From: Phoronis australis
Taxonomy: Eukaryota; Phoronida; Phoronidae
DNA: 48,553 nucleotides
Reading direction: 5' to 3'
Assembly (NCBI GenBank): GCA_002633005.1
Contig: NMRA01000152.1
Span: 64,001 to 112,553, forward strand
Positions within the stretch are counted from its first letter, which is position 1; every line of letters starts with the position of its first letter. The translations under genes were made by a program, and so were the position numbers. The notes below the pieces were generated by a model. That model was given only the letters and a program-made list of their open reading frames with translations, made no database searches and was not told the DNA's origin. Shown one piece after another: positions 21,801 through 36,800 of the stretch.

Positions 21801-24800
21801 TCAGATCTGTTGTTCTCGACAACTTTGCGCTAGCCTTTTTAGTGCCAGAGGGCACAACCAAGAGAAGAGGTTGGTTTGACATCGATTGAACATAAAGAGG
21901 AGTGGGTGTATACCCGAGCAGGGTGGGCTTGTATGGTTTTACACCTGAGAATAACTCAGAGGTAGGGAGTGGGCATGTACTCGAGTCAGTCTTACACCTG
22001 AATGAATATGATATCTAAAGAGGATTAAACAGCTTAATGAACAGGAGCTGTGGATAACCTTGTGAGTCTTCAAAATTGCTTTAGGAAGTCGACAACTGTT
22101 TTTCTAAGTTATTGGATGTCGGCCTAATGACAGGAATAAACTAATTTAGTCTTCAAAGCTACTTAAACACAAGTTCCCAACACTGTTTTTCTTGGATATA
22201 GACCGTCTTGAGGACAGCAGTAGTAGAGGCTGGTACAAACCTTTAATATACTTCATGCCAAGAGACAATCCCTTCACTGGCATTACTGAGATAAGGTAAT
22301 ACTTGACAGCTTCATAGACGTTCGACTCGGTGGAAAGCTCTTCAGCTTTCTTCAAGCATTCATCCAAATTGGGTAACCCACACTGTTGAAGAAATACGTC
22401 AATATAAGTGTCTACGTGAAACTTAATATACTTCACTAGAATCATTCAGTCTGACAACCAACAAGTGAACACAATAACACTGCTTTAATATGGTCACCAT
22501 GCCTACTTAAGTGGAACAACACAATGCAAGTAGAGTGAGTGTCAAGTGGCAGCGCTATCACTTAAAGTACTTTAAATTATTTAAAACAATTCTTCCATAA
22601 CGTACAAAACAATTCCTACATAACGTACAAAACAATCCAATTTATTTTGCTTTTGCTCAATGCTCTTGGTCACAAAGATGCCAACACATCAATACTCTAT
22701 CTGCGCTTATTTATTGCCTGAAGGAACATGACTGTGAAAGAACTGGTGTGCATGTCAGTAATCCACCAATGTCCGCGCGCTTGACTATTACGACAGTGGT
22801 AAATCACTTTTTTCAAATTCACCTACAATAAATTAGAGAGTATTCGCGCAAAATGACTCGTAATTCTCCGTTATGACCAACAATAAAGGGGAGTTGACAA
22901 CAAAGTTAGAGGGGTGGCTAAGCCATTTTGTAATAGTCATTACCGGTCACTTTTAACATAACTAGCTTTAAGGATAGGGAAACGGTATTTTGCCTGAATT
23001 CTTTTGTCCTGCACTGTAAAAGCACCAATTATGCACAATAACATCAGGGGGCGAGTATAGTTCATTGATTGTTTCAATGAGAAGCTAAATCACCCCTAAC
23101 TTGATTAACTCCACCTTGAAATTTGTCATTCTGGCTTGTATTATTTATAACACTGCATGGGACAAAAGTGATCAGTTTTATTAGACTTCAAAAGAACCAA
23201 TTGAAAACAAATGATTCCGGCCACCCTGAAACATTTACCAAAGCCACACTTTTCAAGGTACAGAATGCACAAATTAAGAAAGAGGCTCACCCGTTCATGA
23301 ATGCTGTTAATATCGGCTAGAGTACCAGAACAACGGGCGCACACTCGCACCAAAGGCTTGTTGTTGTCTTCAATAGTTTTCAGCAGGTCCACGGCTAAGT
23401 CCCTGCACAGGAAGTCGATAGGTTAGTTTTAGAGTCCAGTTTTATCAAGAGATCGTTGTACTTAACACTACACGGGAAACAAATATTCCATATTTTAGCA
23501 TTAAACGAGTGCTTCCAAAAATCTTGCGGAGAAACCTTCACATGCAATATTATATTGCACTCCCACAGAAAACATGCACCCGAAGTGTTGAGCATTGTGT
23601 TCACTAATTAACAAGACAATATCCCTTGAACTGTTATCAGGCTTGACATTATGTATTTCAAATGACACAAATACACTCATTTCAAAGTTCAGATATTTTG
23701 TGCAAACACAATAAATGCAATATTATATGCCAATTTAATGAACAAATTACACATAAAACTTGAAACTAAATCATACAAGAGAGTAGAATTTTGCCATCAA
23801 AAACATAAAATTCCGATCGTACAACACACACAAACAAAGCAAAGACAAAACGAAACAACAACAAGGTTATGCAGAACCTTAATTTACTAGCCAAATACCA
23901 ACAAATTTTAGCCCAATGAAAGCATGCAGTTTCTGAAAGCCTGTTGCATTTAGTTTTTTGACTTTACACTAATCTGACATTTATTGGGTCACATGACCGT
24001 GTCTTCTTAGTAAAAATTTTTGGCAAAAACGAAAGGTAACATTTAATTCATACCAAAACAATGGTATTCCGCAAACACAATCAAACTTGGTTCGATATAG
24101 ATGTTCATGTCAAAAATGGCGCTACAGTTTTCTAAATTAACATTTCATTTATTTCATTTTATGCAACTGTTGAGTTTTTCATGAAAAGTCAAAAAACCTT
24201 CATTTTTGACAGGCCCTCATGCAAAAATGAGACATTATAAAAACAACATCCGAAAAGCTTTTTGAAGAACTTTGCATACAGCATATTTGAAAGTTTCCTA
24301 TGAATCCGTCCAGTCAAATGACGTTCATAAGTTGGCCAAATTTTGAACACTTTTTCTAGGGTCCTACAAAACCTCTTAACAAGCACATAGAGACGGATTA
24401 GAGAGTTTTAGCAAACACCAACATGGTACCTCCAGTCAAAAAACATGTTAAAGTCACTGGTTAGCACAGGAAATACAAAAAATATACAATAAATTCTAAC
24501 TAAAATGGTCATCAAATAAAACAACAAATTCAAACTCAATGACTGAGTATTAACTAAAGAAAAAACGATATCCCAACATGTATTGCTTAGAAAAGAGCAT
24601 TTTCCCCATTTCAAAGTATTAAAATGACACTAGACAATTAAGACTGCAAAAACAGAAAAGAAAAATTAAAGCAACAAAATATCCCCTATGCGTTATATAC
24701 AAACAGACTACTGCAATACTACTTTAACTACTAGACACCAAATAATATGACACGTTTCATTCCCATTCAAACAGAAAAGTGCTATTACGAGGCCAAGCCT

Positions 24801-27800
24801 TTACCCCACCCTCCTCACCATTTAGCCAGTCTTTCACATCGCCTGGCCAGGTATTCCACAGCCTGCCCAGTCAGTGCACTACCTTTCTTCAATACAGTGC
24901 CCACACCAACAGCAAGCTCCAGTTCATTGCCACGGATGAGTTTGGAGATGGCCAACTGAAAATAGGCACCACTTGCAGTAACGATAATTTAACTGATCAG
25001 AATAAAAATCTGTTCATGATGGACTATATGCTAATCCGTACAGTAACTTATTCTTTGCACCCTTGTAATCTGCATGCTATTAGACTGAATCGTCAAATGA
25101 AACAAAATTCAAATATTGAATAAACTTGAAAGAACATTTTACTATATAAAATAATTGTGAGTCATAATAGCTGACTTTCAAAAGTTACATCATATCCTAA
25201 AATTAGTATCAGAGATTCCAGAAACAAATGTCAAATTAAGCAAAAAGTTCTTCAAAAAAGTTCGAAGGCATTTTAAAAAGCAACATGAAATGTTTAAAAG
25301 TGACTTGAAACACAAAATGCTCCAGACATTAGAAGACTATAAAGACATGCGACTCTCACGTTTGTACAAAGCAGCACAAACAGCTCTAACTCTTGGTAAA
25401 ACAAGTCTCATAGATGAACATTTGGTATCAAATAATCTCTCCCTACCTCACAGTCATCCACCGCAAGGTGGCAGCACGCTGCAGTGATGGCTGACCCGTT
25501 CCTGAAGTACCAGTCGGCCAGGCGGCAACTCGTGTCGTGTAACAATCTGCCATGGGATCAGAACATGTTTCAAACGGGGAATTTCTGATAGTAGGCCCAG
25601 GGTGTACCTTCATGCATTTATGACTTTAGAACATTACTGATAAATGACAGAAAACAAATGTTAAGTCATTTTAGAACTGTTTGAAAATGACAAGACACTA
25701 ACTGGAAACATACAGGACAATAACTGACTACACAATATAACCTGTCTGATTTGAGTACCACTGAGATTTGCGAAATAACCAATCTTAAATTTATCATACA
25801 AATAAACCTTAATTCTAAGCAACTTAATCATTGTACTGAGCTGCCACCCTCACAAGGCAAACAATGGGATATAACAGTATACTACGGAGAAACCTGCAAT
25901 AGACTTTTCATTGAAGAGCACATCATACAAAAATCGTAATCTGCTCACTTGTCCACATCCTTGGAAGTCTTCACACCATTAACTTGGCCATTGTGGGCCT
26001 GCTCTGTATTTCCACAGTTTATGCTGCCCTCATGTGCCGCGGTGGCGGTCAGCATAGCATCCTGCATGTGGCCGTGCTTCACTAGCAGGTCAACCAATTG
26101 GACAGCATCGCCTGCTGCGACACAGTAAGGTACCGCCTCTTCCTGGTCCTGTTTCACCAGGTGGCCAACATACCTGCAGAGATGAGAAGTTTATATTTCA
26201 TCCCTAATGCTAGCTCTCCCAATAATTGATTTGTTTGACTGTCAGTCACGTAATGACTCCAGTAAGTTTAAAATTCAGTTCCAGGGCCACAAGCTTAGTA
26301 ATCTCTGAATTCCAACTTCACTTTGACATTTCCTCTTCTACTTTAGTATGAACTAAAAGTGGAACTTGCACGCTAATTCCTTATCTCTGTGATTGGTTGG
26401 TCAAATTAGTTAGAAACACAACATATAGCGATGATGTGAATATGAAGTAGGTTGAAAATTGCCAAATGCTTTTAAGAACGAGTTTTGTGTCGAAAGTGAT
26501 TGGTCGTAAATCACTCAACCGTGTCTAGTAAGTATCGTGACGTAGTGTTGGAGAATAAAACCGCATGATGTGGGTTATGTGAGCCCCCAAGGTACATCAT
26601 TAGTGCAAAGGTCATCTATTTTTTGTTTTTACAAGTTGCCAGTGATTACAACTGCCCTTTGTTTGGCGTAGATGATGTTCAAATAGCATTGTCATTTAGT
26701 TCCGGTCATACATTAGCATAGTTAGGAGCATGCAAATCATTTTGGCTTTAAACCTACCTTAAACAAAAATACATGATTTCGCCTCCTTACAGCCATGAAA
26801 TTGGTCTCAAATTGGTCTCTAATTGTATAGCAGAAAGTGGTCAAAATCAAGAGTTTGCTTCTTGGGCAGAATGGGACTTTATAACAGCCTTTAAGATTAG
26901 TCTATTATTATGAAATGACCCCATTCCATATCTATGCAAGAAAATTCCTTTTTGGTTCATGTTCCAAACAAAATGCTGTGACTGCCATACTTCTTTGACT
27001 TGCGAAATGGTCACTGAACAATATTTATCTTTTCAATAAGGTTACACTAAGCCGGCTGAATTTCATTTTCCTTAGTCAATGCATCTAACTAACAGCAATT
27101 ACATGTAACCTTAGTAACAAGCATCAAAAGTACACTTATGTCCACATTATATTTAGAGCTAGTGCTAGGTTTTCTGCAAATCATCACTCGAAAGCTTAAT
27201 TGATTCAAACAACACAGACTCTAGTTCTTTGAAATTACCTTTCTACGAGTGACTGCCAGTAGTCCATGGATGCCCCAGGGGCAACAGACAATGCTTTTTC
27301 CCACTAAAAAAAGAAATGGTTACCATGGAAACTAAGAGTAACACAATCATGCAATTACAATGCACCATCACGTACAGACTGAGTACAATGTACATTGAAC
27401 AAGAGAAATGTCGAAGTAATCAGTCTTAAACTTTTACTGAAAACTCCATAGTGTCAATTTTGTACCATTCAAACTAAACTCTTACTCTGCCCCNGAAGAA
27501 TATCTCAAAGAAGCGGCCAAGGATAAGGAGGTACAGTAAAAAACCTAAACCAAAGGCAGCACAATTAAGGTTTATACAGACTGTTGTAACACTACCTTCA
27601 AACAACAATTTGGTAATTGACATAACATTTGATTTACTCTAACTTAAAAATTGGTTAAGACCCGGGGGTTCTTGTGCAAGTAGGTAGGTAGGTAGGTAGG
27701 GGGTCCAGCTACACGTTCAAAATCTAGGCTGACCCAGCACCTGGGAAACTGGGAAAAATGGATATGCAACACTGTTATGTATTGAGTTTCTAACAGAATC

Positions 27801-30800
27801 TGACGTTTATTAGTTTCAGTAGCACTTAAAATGTATGACTGTTAATCACGTGTACTATGGCGTATAACCTTAAGTGTGTATAATAGTTTTGTTGCATGTG
27901 TTTTAGTTACTTTGATGTTGTTTGCTTCTGTGCTCATTACTTTGACAATAAAATTCTCATATCATTCAATTGGTTTTATATAAAACCTACACCAACGACG
28001 TGACAAACACCAGTTTTGAAAACTCCCTATTTTCTCGTTTAAACCATTGGGGATGATACCACCAATACCACAAAATATTCACACACACACAAGATACCCA
28101 AAAATAATCAACCAATCGGATACCTGAAAGAGTAAATCCCAACTAAAACACCTAAGAGGACAAAATGTCCATCCAATTAGGTGAAGTGTCTTTGGGGCCT
28201 TTCTTAAAAGATAGCCCCTCCCCGTCAAGGAATAGCTACACACCTGTCCCAGTCCCACGAGGATCTCGCAGTAGTTTTTAACATTCCCCAGACGTATATG
28301 AATATTGGCAGCCTCCATCAGTACATCTTCTCGCGTGCGTGACCTTGAACTTAACCCTGTTGCCATAACTATTTCTAACTCTCGTGCCTCACTCTGAAAC
28401 CGAGCAATGTATGGTAATAGTAACAGTTTTCTCCATTGAATAATGGGCATTAGAACGGTTCTCAAAATTGGTGACACCTGGAGGTGACCATGACAATCAC
28501 CCAATGGAGACTAACTGCTATCATTGAGTCACCATCGTTCCAGTGGAAACAATATACTTTATAAGGACTGGGTAACAGAAAAACAGCCACTTGATTATAA
28601 GTTGGGCTGGCAACGGAAGAATTAATTAAGAAATGGTGAATGATATGATACGTGATAATGCTGTGCAGCTTTTGTGCAAAAAGTTATCATGATAATGCTA
28701 TTGCGTCAACAAAAATATTACTTAACAAATTAATGATTAATTTTTACAAGTATGATATCATTTTGCAACCTGCTCTCTTTTCCATCAAGGCTCATTCTGA
28801 CGACAGAATGAAAATTTCACCTCGCTTTACATGTGAATGTACGGTCATTTGCAATGCGACAGTATCAGTACATCCCTTAACAACTAAATATTCCAGTGCT
28901 AAGCCTATGACCTAACTATAACCCCCTTACCCCTTTAAACCTTGTCAGGTGCTTGACATGCATAATACCCTTTTTGTAGCCCTGTGACAACAAGCTGTCA
29001 TCCATGCCGTTCACCACAGACACAAGCTCCCATAAGTTCTCCACACCTTTCTGAAAACGTGAGAAACGGTGAAGAATCAGTGTAGGATCGTCCAAATTAT
29101 TGACATTTTCAAAAGCGAGCAAAACACCTGCGTGCAAAACCGACGTATGAATTAATAAAATAAAAAAGTGAGCTTTAATAGTTAATTGAGGAAAGTTTTT
29201 AATCTTAAAATAATACTGAGAAACTGTCCCAATTTATACAAAATGACTGGCTAGACAAGAATGTTCAGTTTTAAAGTTATATCTGAGGATTCAGTGGTGA
29301 CATCTAGTGGCGCCGTACAGTACACCAGTAACACTAGAGGACACAGGGATTGCACACCTTCCCCATATTGCTTTGTGCCTGATAAGGATTTATGTGTGTA
29401 ACAAAATAGATGACTTACACTTCACATTACTCCCCACAATTCGGAATTATTTTTCAAAGCCTAGTCAGTTTGTATGAATGCGTTGCTATAAGTCCACAAG
29501 TTGATAAGGCAAGTATAAGAATTGTTAATCTTGAACACAGCTTATCAACGTGAGAATTCATAGCAACGCGTTAATCCACACATTGATAAGGTATGCAAAA
29601 GAATCTCTGAACTTAAACGCCATATGTTGAGAAATTGCAGTCCCAAATTCAAGGTCCAGTTGCTACAGACACCTTTTCGGACATAAGCATAGGTTACATT
29701 ATGTAACCACCATATGGTATGTAACATAAAACACGCGCCTTACCCTGAAAAACTTAGAGATGGATTTCAGTGTTTGGCAGTGGGTATCTACGTCACCCTG
29801 GCTACTGTTGTCAAGGCACAGCTTCACCTCTTTGGATACCCTTCCCGCCAGCAGAGGTAAATGACCAGTGGACATGGCTTGTTCTGAAAAAGACAAACTT
29901 AAATGAAAATTTTCAAACTCAAGGTAACAAGCCAGCTTGTACATATACGTTGTTCAAATGGTTTGTTTTAAATAAATAAATTTTTAGATGATGATGTTAA
30001 TATTTAGTCATGTAAATCATTTTCCACTACGCCGTCCTACATTGGCCAGAGAAGTTAAAGCCAAATTAAATTTATTTCGTAGTTCAAAGACTTGAAAGAC
30101 TAGGAATTAGCAAGAGTAAAAGCAATGTACAAACAAGATTTCTTTAAAAGCCACACAGCAATCAATAACTCTGAAGTAACAAAAGCAGAACGGAATATCC
30201 AGAAAGTTTTTTCAAACCAATTGAGCCGGGAATAGCACGTTAAAATGAATAGCATTATTTTATAAATTGACGACAACCAGTGTTGAACATAGCAACCCAT
30301 TCTTTGCCAAATAATAAGCCACTCTCAGATGGTGGCGAAGCAGGTTTTTGGTAGAGAAGACAGTGATACAGGCGTTTCAGTTTCGAAAGCTTAGTCGAAC
30401 CACTCTCTTAGAATGAAATGTATTATGAAAACTCGTCACTCATAAATCATAGCCACAATATAGGAACAAACCGTATCTGACAGCAGTACAGGACACTAGA
30501 AAGATTGTCAGAAGTGAGCGATTAGTGAGCAGGCGGTAGATATGATTATCAATGATAAAGATGTGAGAAGATCGGACAAAAGAGAACTTGGCATCGGTGT
30601 TATCAGAAATCAAAATATTAATACTTATTATTTACAACAAAGGGTCAAAAACAATAAAATCTGAAAATATTCTTTGGAACAACTGTTGTAGGTACTTACA
30701 AAAAACAAGCCACTAACTAAAACACACAGTATTAGGCCAAAAACACATAACTGGTTCTGGTCTTGTGTTTATTTTGTAATCGAGTAAATTTATTCAGTTA

Positions 30801-33800
30801 CTCACTTTAATTTTCAAAAAAGAAAATTCACCTGAGATGAGCAAAAATGATGCGCAGCTTGTACCCATCGCTTAGCTAATTATCTTGTTTCAAACCTTGC
30901 TTATTTGCCTGTGCGCAGTTTTTCAAAAAACCGTCCCGAAACCTTGGCTGAAAATGATGGGGGCGGGAGTACAGATCTCAGAATGAGTCAAGGTATAGAC
31001 CAGAGCCAACTGTGCTTTTTTGGTCTGACGAGTGGACATTTGCAGGCAAATTAATTATGAATCACAACTGACAAGTAAAAAAGATCCTGCAGCAACATCC
31101 TTCCAATTTGTGTTGAGTTTCAAATCCACTTAATATTAATACCATCTATTGCGGTCACCACTTATACTGTGCTGTCGTTTTCCACAGGTTCATGTTTTCC
31201 AGAAATGAATTTGCTTTTCCACGACCCATTTTCCCCACAAAAGTAACCAGTAAATTTTACTAATCACTGTCACTAAGCATAATTGAATACCTGAGCTTGT
31301 GACGTGATCTTTTTACAGATAGTCCAGTATGCCACACTACAGTGCATTGTGGGATGACGATCATTCAAATCAGAATGAAACCAACCAATGAAAACAGAGA
31401 ACACACACCTTCGCGTCCAGCCAACAGGCTGGACGGATGATGGATATTTCACAAATCGCGAACCACAAAAAGGTCACTGAAGGTGTTTATTACATAATCT
31501 AAAATATTAGTTGTGAGATTTCCACGAGTTTTTTCCCATTTTCAATCTCCATGACCACTATGAATGGAATAATGAAGATGCCACTTCCCAGATTTCCCAT
31601 GAGTGGCAACCATAATTAATGGCACAAATGATGACTAAGGTAGAAGGCACAGGTCTTCACACTGTGCTCAGATCATTTGTCCCAAGACAATCGTTGAACT
31701 GAACAACACTAAATGAAAAACAAATTACACTTGACGACTCGATGCGGGAAGTGAGGAAAGAGTCAATTAGTCTTGCAAATGCACTTTTGAAAGATGGTGT
31801 AAATTTTTTAAAGTTAGAAATAGACGGAATAAAATTTGAATACCATTGAGGCTCCCACTGTCTCCTGTAATACAAGATGTAGAGATATGAAGTAGCTGGA
31901 GCCAATATCTCACTCGTCCAAAGCAAATAACAGGCACTCATCGAAGTGGATATTGAATATTCATAGGAAGGTGATAACCAATGACACCTGTTACCATAAC
32001 GATTCATTTGGCAGAATCCTGAGTAGTTATCAATATTGAGACCACACCAAGTGAGTGAAACAAAAATGGCCGAGCCATTACGCCATGTAGAAACAATTCA
32101 ACATACTTAGACATTACTCCACATTTAAGACCTGCAAAGTAACAGCTCAAAAAGCACTTGAAGGCTAACACTCAGTCAGATGTAATGCCTTGTAGTTTGT
32201 TTGCATCAAAATTAACCTGATGTTAATATATTTACCTGGTAAGGCGACAATATCAGACAGGGGTCGTTTGGCAATGATGTTCATTTCCAGGGGTTGAATA
32301 AGGGGCAGCAGGGACCAGATTCTTAGCGTGGAATCTCTGGAGCATGACGCAAGCACAAACGGTCGTCGTGGGTGACTACTCAAACCTGCCAAAGATGAAT
32401 ATATTATAAGTCATAAATTATCTAGATCTCAATAGGACTCTATGAAAAATAATGTTTGGTAATAACAGGGTGCTACATTTCACCCCACAATGCCCATTCC
32501 GACAATGATTTCTGTTTGCACTTTGTAATCATGGTGCGTGATTTCGGGTTACTTTGTTTGATTATTTTTGGGGTATAAAATACTCTTATTTCTCATGTTT
32601 CAGTTTTAAACGTCTGAAGAAGGAGCACTGTATCTACCTTCAGAATCACTCGTCACTTTGCCTATAGATGGCGCCATGCTGATGCCAGAAGAACAGCTTG
32701 ACATACTTTGATTTCCGACAAGATGAGTATACAATAACGGCAACCAAGACACAGGGCTTGGAATGACCCATGACAAAAAAGAGGAAATTTTTTACTGCCC
32801 CAAATATACATTGCAGTCTAAACAACCATATCTCAACAGATCGAAAGAAAACATTATTATCACAAGATTCCCAGTAACTGTGTCGTGTTGGCAAAACGCA
32901 CTCATCTTAAGCAGTACCTGACATCTATTTCAGCAACAATAATGAAGGCACGAAGATGCAACAAAAGATAGTTTTTAGAATTAATAAAAATGATAAAGAT
33001 AATGATAGAAAATTTGCAGAATGAGTGACAGAAGCTTATTCTTGATTTGCTGCAAGAAGACCTATAAAATCATTCTCAGTTCTTACAATTACGATACAAA
33101 ATTATGAAAAAATTTTGAAAATCAATCCAGAGATTACCTGGAAAGCCTGAAATACATACCCACTTAATTCCAACAAAAAATTTAATTCCAACGCAAACGG
33201 AAAAAAGTCAAGACAAAAACATGTGGCTCATAACCTAACTATTAGCATGGAAAAAATGAAAGTCAAAAACAACATACTTTAAACCATAAGAATACAACAA
33301 TCATAATCCTCAGTTGGCCAAACTTTTCAGTTTCAAACAGTAATTACAGGTGTTAATTGTTCATAAGCCACGCTGGTGTGGAACAAACTATGTAATGGAA
33401 GAAATAACAACAACGACACTCAAAACAGGCTACCAGAATTTGTGAAAAATGGCTTAGACCAATCAGATCATTCAGAACCTGGCACGTGACTACTTCTCTC
33501 TTAAATCACAAAGCCCAAGTCGGTCAAAATAAAACTTGTTAACAAAATAAAACATGAAAAATGTCAAAATAAATTGGAATACACCAACCGCAATTTAAAA
33601 CACATTTGCAATCAAAATAGCACTTTGTAGCCTGTTTGGGCGGCATGTACAAAATCGAACTCAGGCCTAATCATAATGACACAATGTAACAGCCAACTTG
33701 GCAACTGCCGGCACGGGCGTGCACGTGGGATCAAACAAAAGAATTTCATACATCACTTACATCCCCCGATTCCAATCCAACGAATTACCGGTTACGGTTG

Positions 33801-36800
33801 AATTTTATTTCAGAAAGCGTTTTCTTTGAATTCTTGTGTTTCATCGTTTCAGATGGTCCTCCGCGATTCGGCCAAGCACGCCGTAATGTCCCTCTGTCAA
33901 AGTTTACAGCGCGCAAACCCTGACTTTTGTTGTTTGCAAACGCACTGACCATTTCTTTTATCCACTTTTGCCACGGATTATTCTGTCTACTGCAAGCTCC
34001 ACGCATTTTTAGCTGTAGAATCGCACTACTTGTCAACGAGATTTCATGTATGTATTGGTGAACCACGCTATCCCAGGTGGCCCGGCAATTAGGATTTTCG
34101 TTCCTCCGAAACATATAGAGCAGTTTCCGCTTTTCGAGTTGTCGGTAACGCCACATTTAGAAACCAATTTGCTGCGGAAATTTTATGGCAAATCAGATTT
34201 TTTTCCACGGAAATATAACAAAAATGCGTAAATTCGCACTTCAGCGGAAAATTCCAAGCCTTGAAGACAGGAGAAAAGAAGAAAGATTCGGTAATTTACA
34301 TGGTACATTAAGTGTAAAAAATGAAATGAAAACTACAATTTCATGTTTAACTACTTTTTAAAACCCAGACATTTCAACCTGTTTTATTTCATTAGTACAA
34401 CATTGTCCCAAAGGCTTCTCCAGTTCTCAAATTAGTGATATATTGCTAGCTACATTTATATCTACTTCATTTTTTCAAAAAACTGATTAATTAATTTGAG
34501 ACAGAAATTCAAGGTCTGTTGCACAAGCACTCACCATAAACATCAGCACCGTGATCGAGCACCGTGTCGAGACACGCTCCATCCCGTGTATCCCACATAC
34601 GAATAGAATAGTCCCAGGAGCCAGAGACCAACAGGTAGGGTATCTCTGTGTTCCACAATAAGCCCCTGACAGGGGCCGAGTGTGAGCACAGGACTTGGAT
34701 ACAAGAGTCCTGCGTGTAGTCCCATATACGGATGGTACTGTAAGAAGAACGTATCAAAGGGAATTAAGCAGAGGAACCAACTGTGAGACGTGTATTTTGT
34801 GTTAACAATTTAAAGTAATCTATCTCATTGAATGCCACTGGTTGGCTTTAACTTAAAGGGTGCAGAACAGTTTTGAGAATTGGGATACTGATGTTGATAT
34901 CCGTGACTCTAATAGGACAACTTTTGCTTATTGATTCCTAAATAAACAAAGTAGCCGAGTTATACACAAAAAACAGTAGACAAATCCATTAAAAGACCTG
35001 CAGCATAAAACACTTTATGCTAAGTGTTAACCTTTTCCATCATAGCAACTTATTAACACAACATGAGTATGTTGTCTATAGGAGATTACATTCAATAAAG
35101 CCATAGCTGAGGTTTCAATAGCATCCTTACCCATCATCAGAGCCACTGCACAGAATGCCCTCCCTCAAAGGCGACCACTTCACCTGAAACACCTTTGCCG
35201 TGTGCCCGCTGAATGACTTTAATGGCTGTGAAGTTGTCGTGGCCAGGTAGAACACTCTCACCAGCTTGTCATCACAACCGGTAGCTATCATATCTCTGCA
35301 CAGAAAATAACATAGAAATTTCTCTGCATAGAAAATAACACAGAAATTCTTTCCAGTTACTTTCTAAGGATCAGTTATAGCATTAGGTGCATACTACATA
35401 ATTTATGAATATGTCAATCTCAATCTACATAATTTATGTACATGTTTAGGCCTATATGCCTTTACCAAAAAATGTGATTTTTGAATTTTGTACAACAGAT
35501 TTGGCCCAACGTGATTCCCAAACAGGCATATGGACGTATGCTTTACTTACAAGCTCATTTATGCTATGCCTTTTATGTGTCAGTCTTCAAATTGATTTTT
35601 CTCAGTGTTTTATCTAATGCATTCTTGACACTTTTCATTTATCACCTGCCTGATACAAATTCATATCAAACAAAATGGCGGTGCAAAACCACTATTCACA
35701 AAGTCTTATGTAAGAACAAGACCTAGACAAGTCTGGTATATCTTGTGAACATACTTGTTATTAGGCGACCAATCACAGCCAAACACTGCAGCAGGGTGTT
35801 TGTATCTGTGTAAGAGCTCTCCATCTACGTGTCTAATGATGCTGAAATGAAAGTGGTTGGCAATTACAGCACATTTCATCCATAATGAACTCACAATTAC
35901 ACATGGTCTGTACATTAAAGAAGTACTTGATGTAGAAATTTCAGAACTTCTGTTACCTAATGAAGCACAGGATGATTACACAATGCAGTGCTTACACAAA
36001 CTAATAGATGCAATGTTGATGTGCTAGCAGTGAAAGGCATACTGTTCGGTTAGGAACGTTGAATGCGCGACACAGTGCGAGAACGCGGTCCAAGGATAAT
36101 ACTAGTCTGAAGGAGGATAATAGTTTTATTACATACTCTTCTACTGATACTACTGAGTCTGTTACAATCCATGCGATCATACACTTATATAGTGACATAC
36201 ATGAATCATAACAGGATATACTGAACAAACATGTTTACTACAATTCTTCATGTTGGGGGTGTATTACGTAACACTTAATTCTGTGAACTGCTCCTACACA
36301 TGCACTCACTCGGATATGAGATCATACTCTAACATGCAACAAAAAAGAAAGTTGCCAAATCCATTTTTCTTAATGAGGCATCTTTCAACATTGTAATGAT
36401 TTAACAATTGAAAGAATTAGCAAAGTACTGCTACTCCAGCCTAGTTCAATCACATTGCGATAAAATGTTGAAAGAGAAAGGCCAAAATGATTGCCAATTA
36501 CGATTCTAATTAAGAGAAACATACCAATATCCATCTGCGCCACAGGTTGCTAGGCGACGAGAATCTTTGTGACACCATGCAACAGAGTACACACTACTCT
36601 TGCCATGCTGCAAAATAAAGGAAACGAAAACCCACTTAGAAAAGACCCTTCGACCAAAAAAGTTATTGTCAGTTTCAACACTTACCAATTCAAATTTATA
36701 GATTAAACAACATTACAAAGCTAAAACTTGTCCGTTCTACACGTTTTGATACTTAGACAACTTAATAGCTTCATCCACTGTTTGAAATTTTTTGTTACAT

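Noticed and set aside
31657-32007. 116-codon minus-strand open frame
   Set aside because: It has no motif and lies within a WDR17 intron, with composition like the surrounding noncoding DNA.
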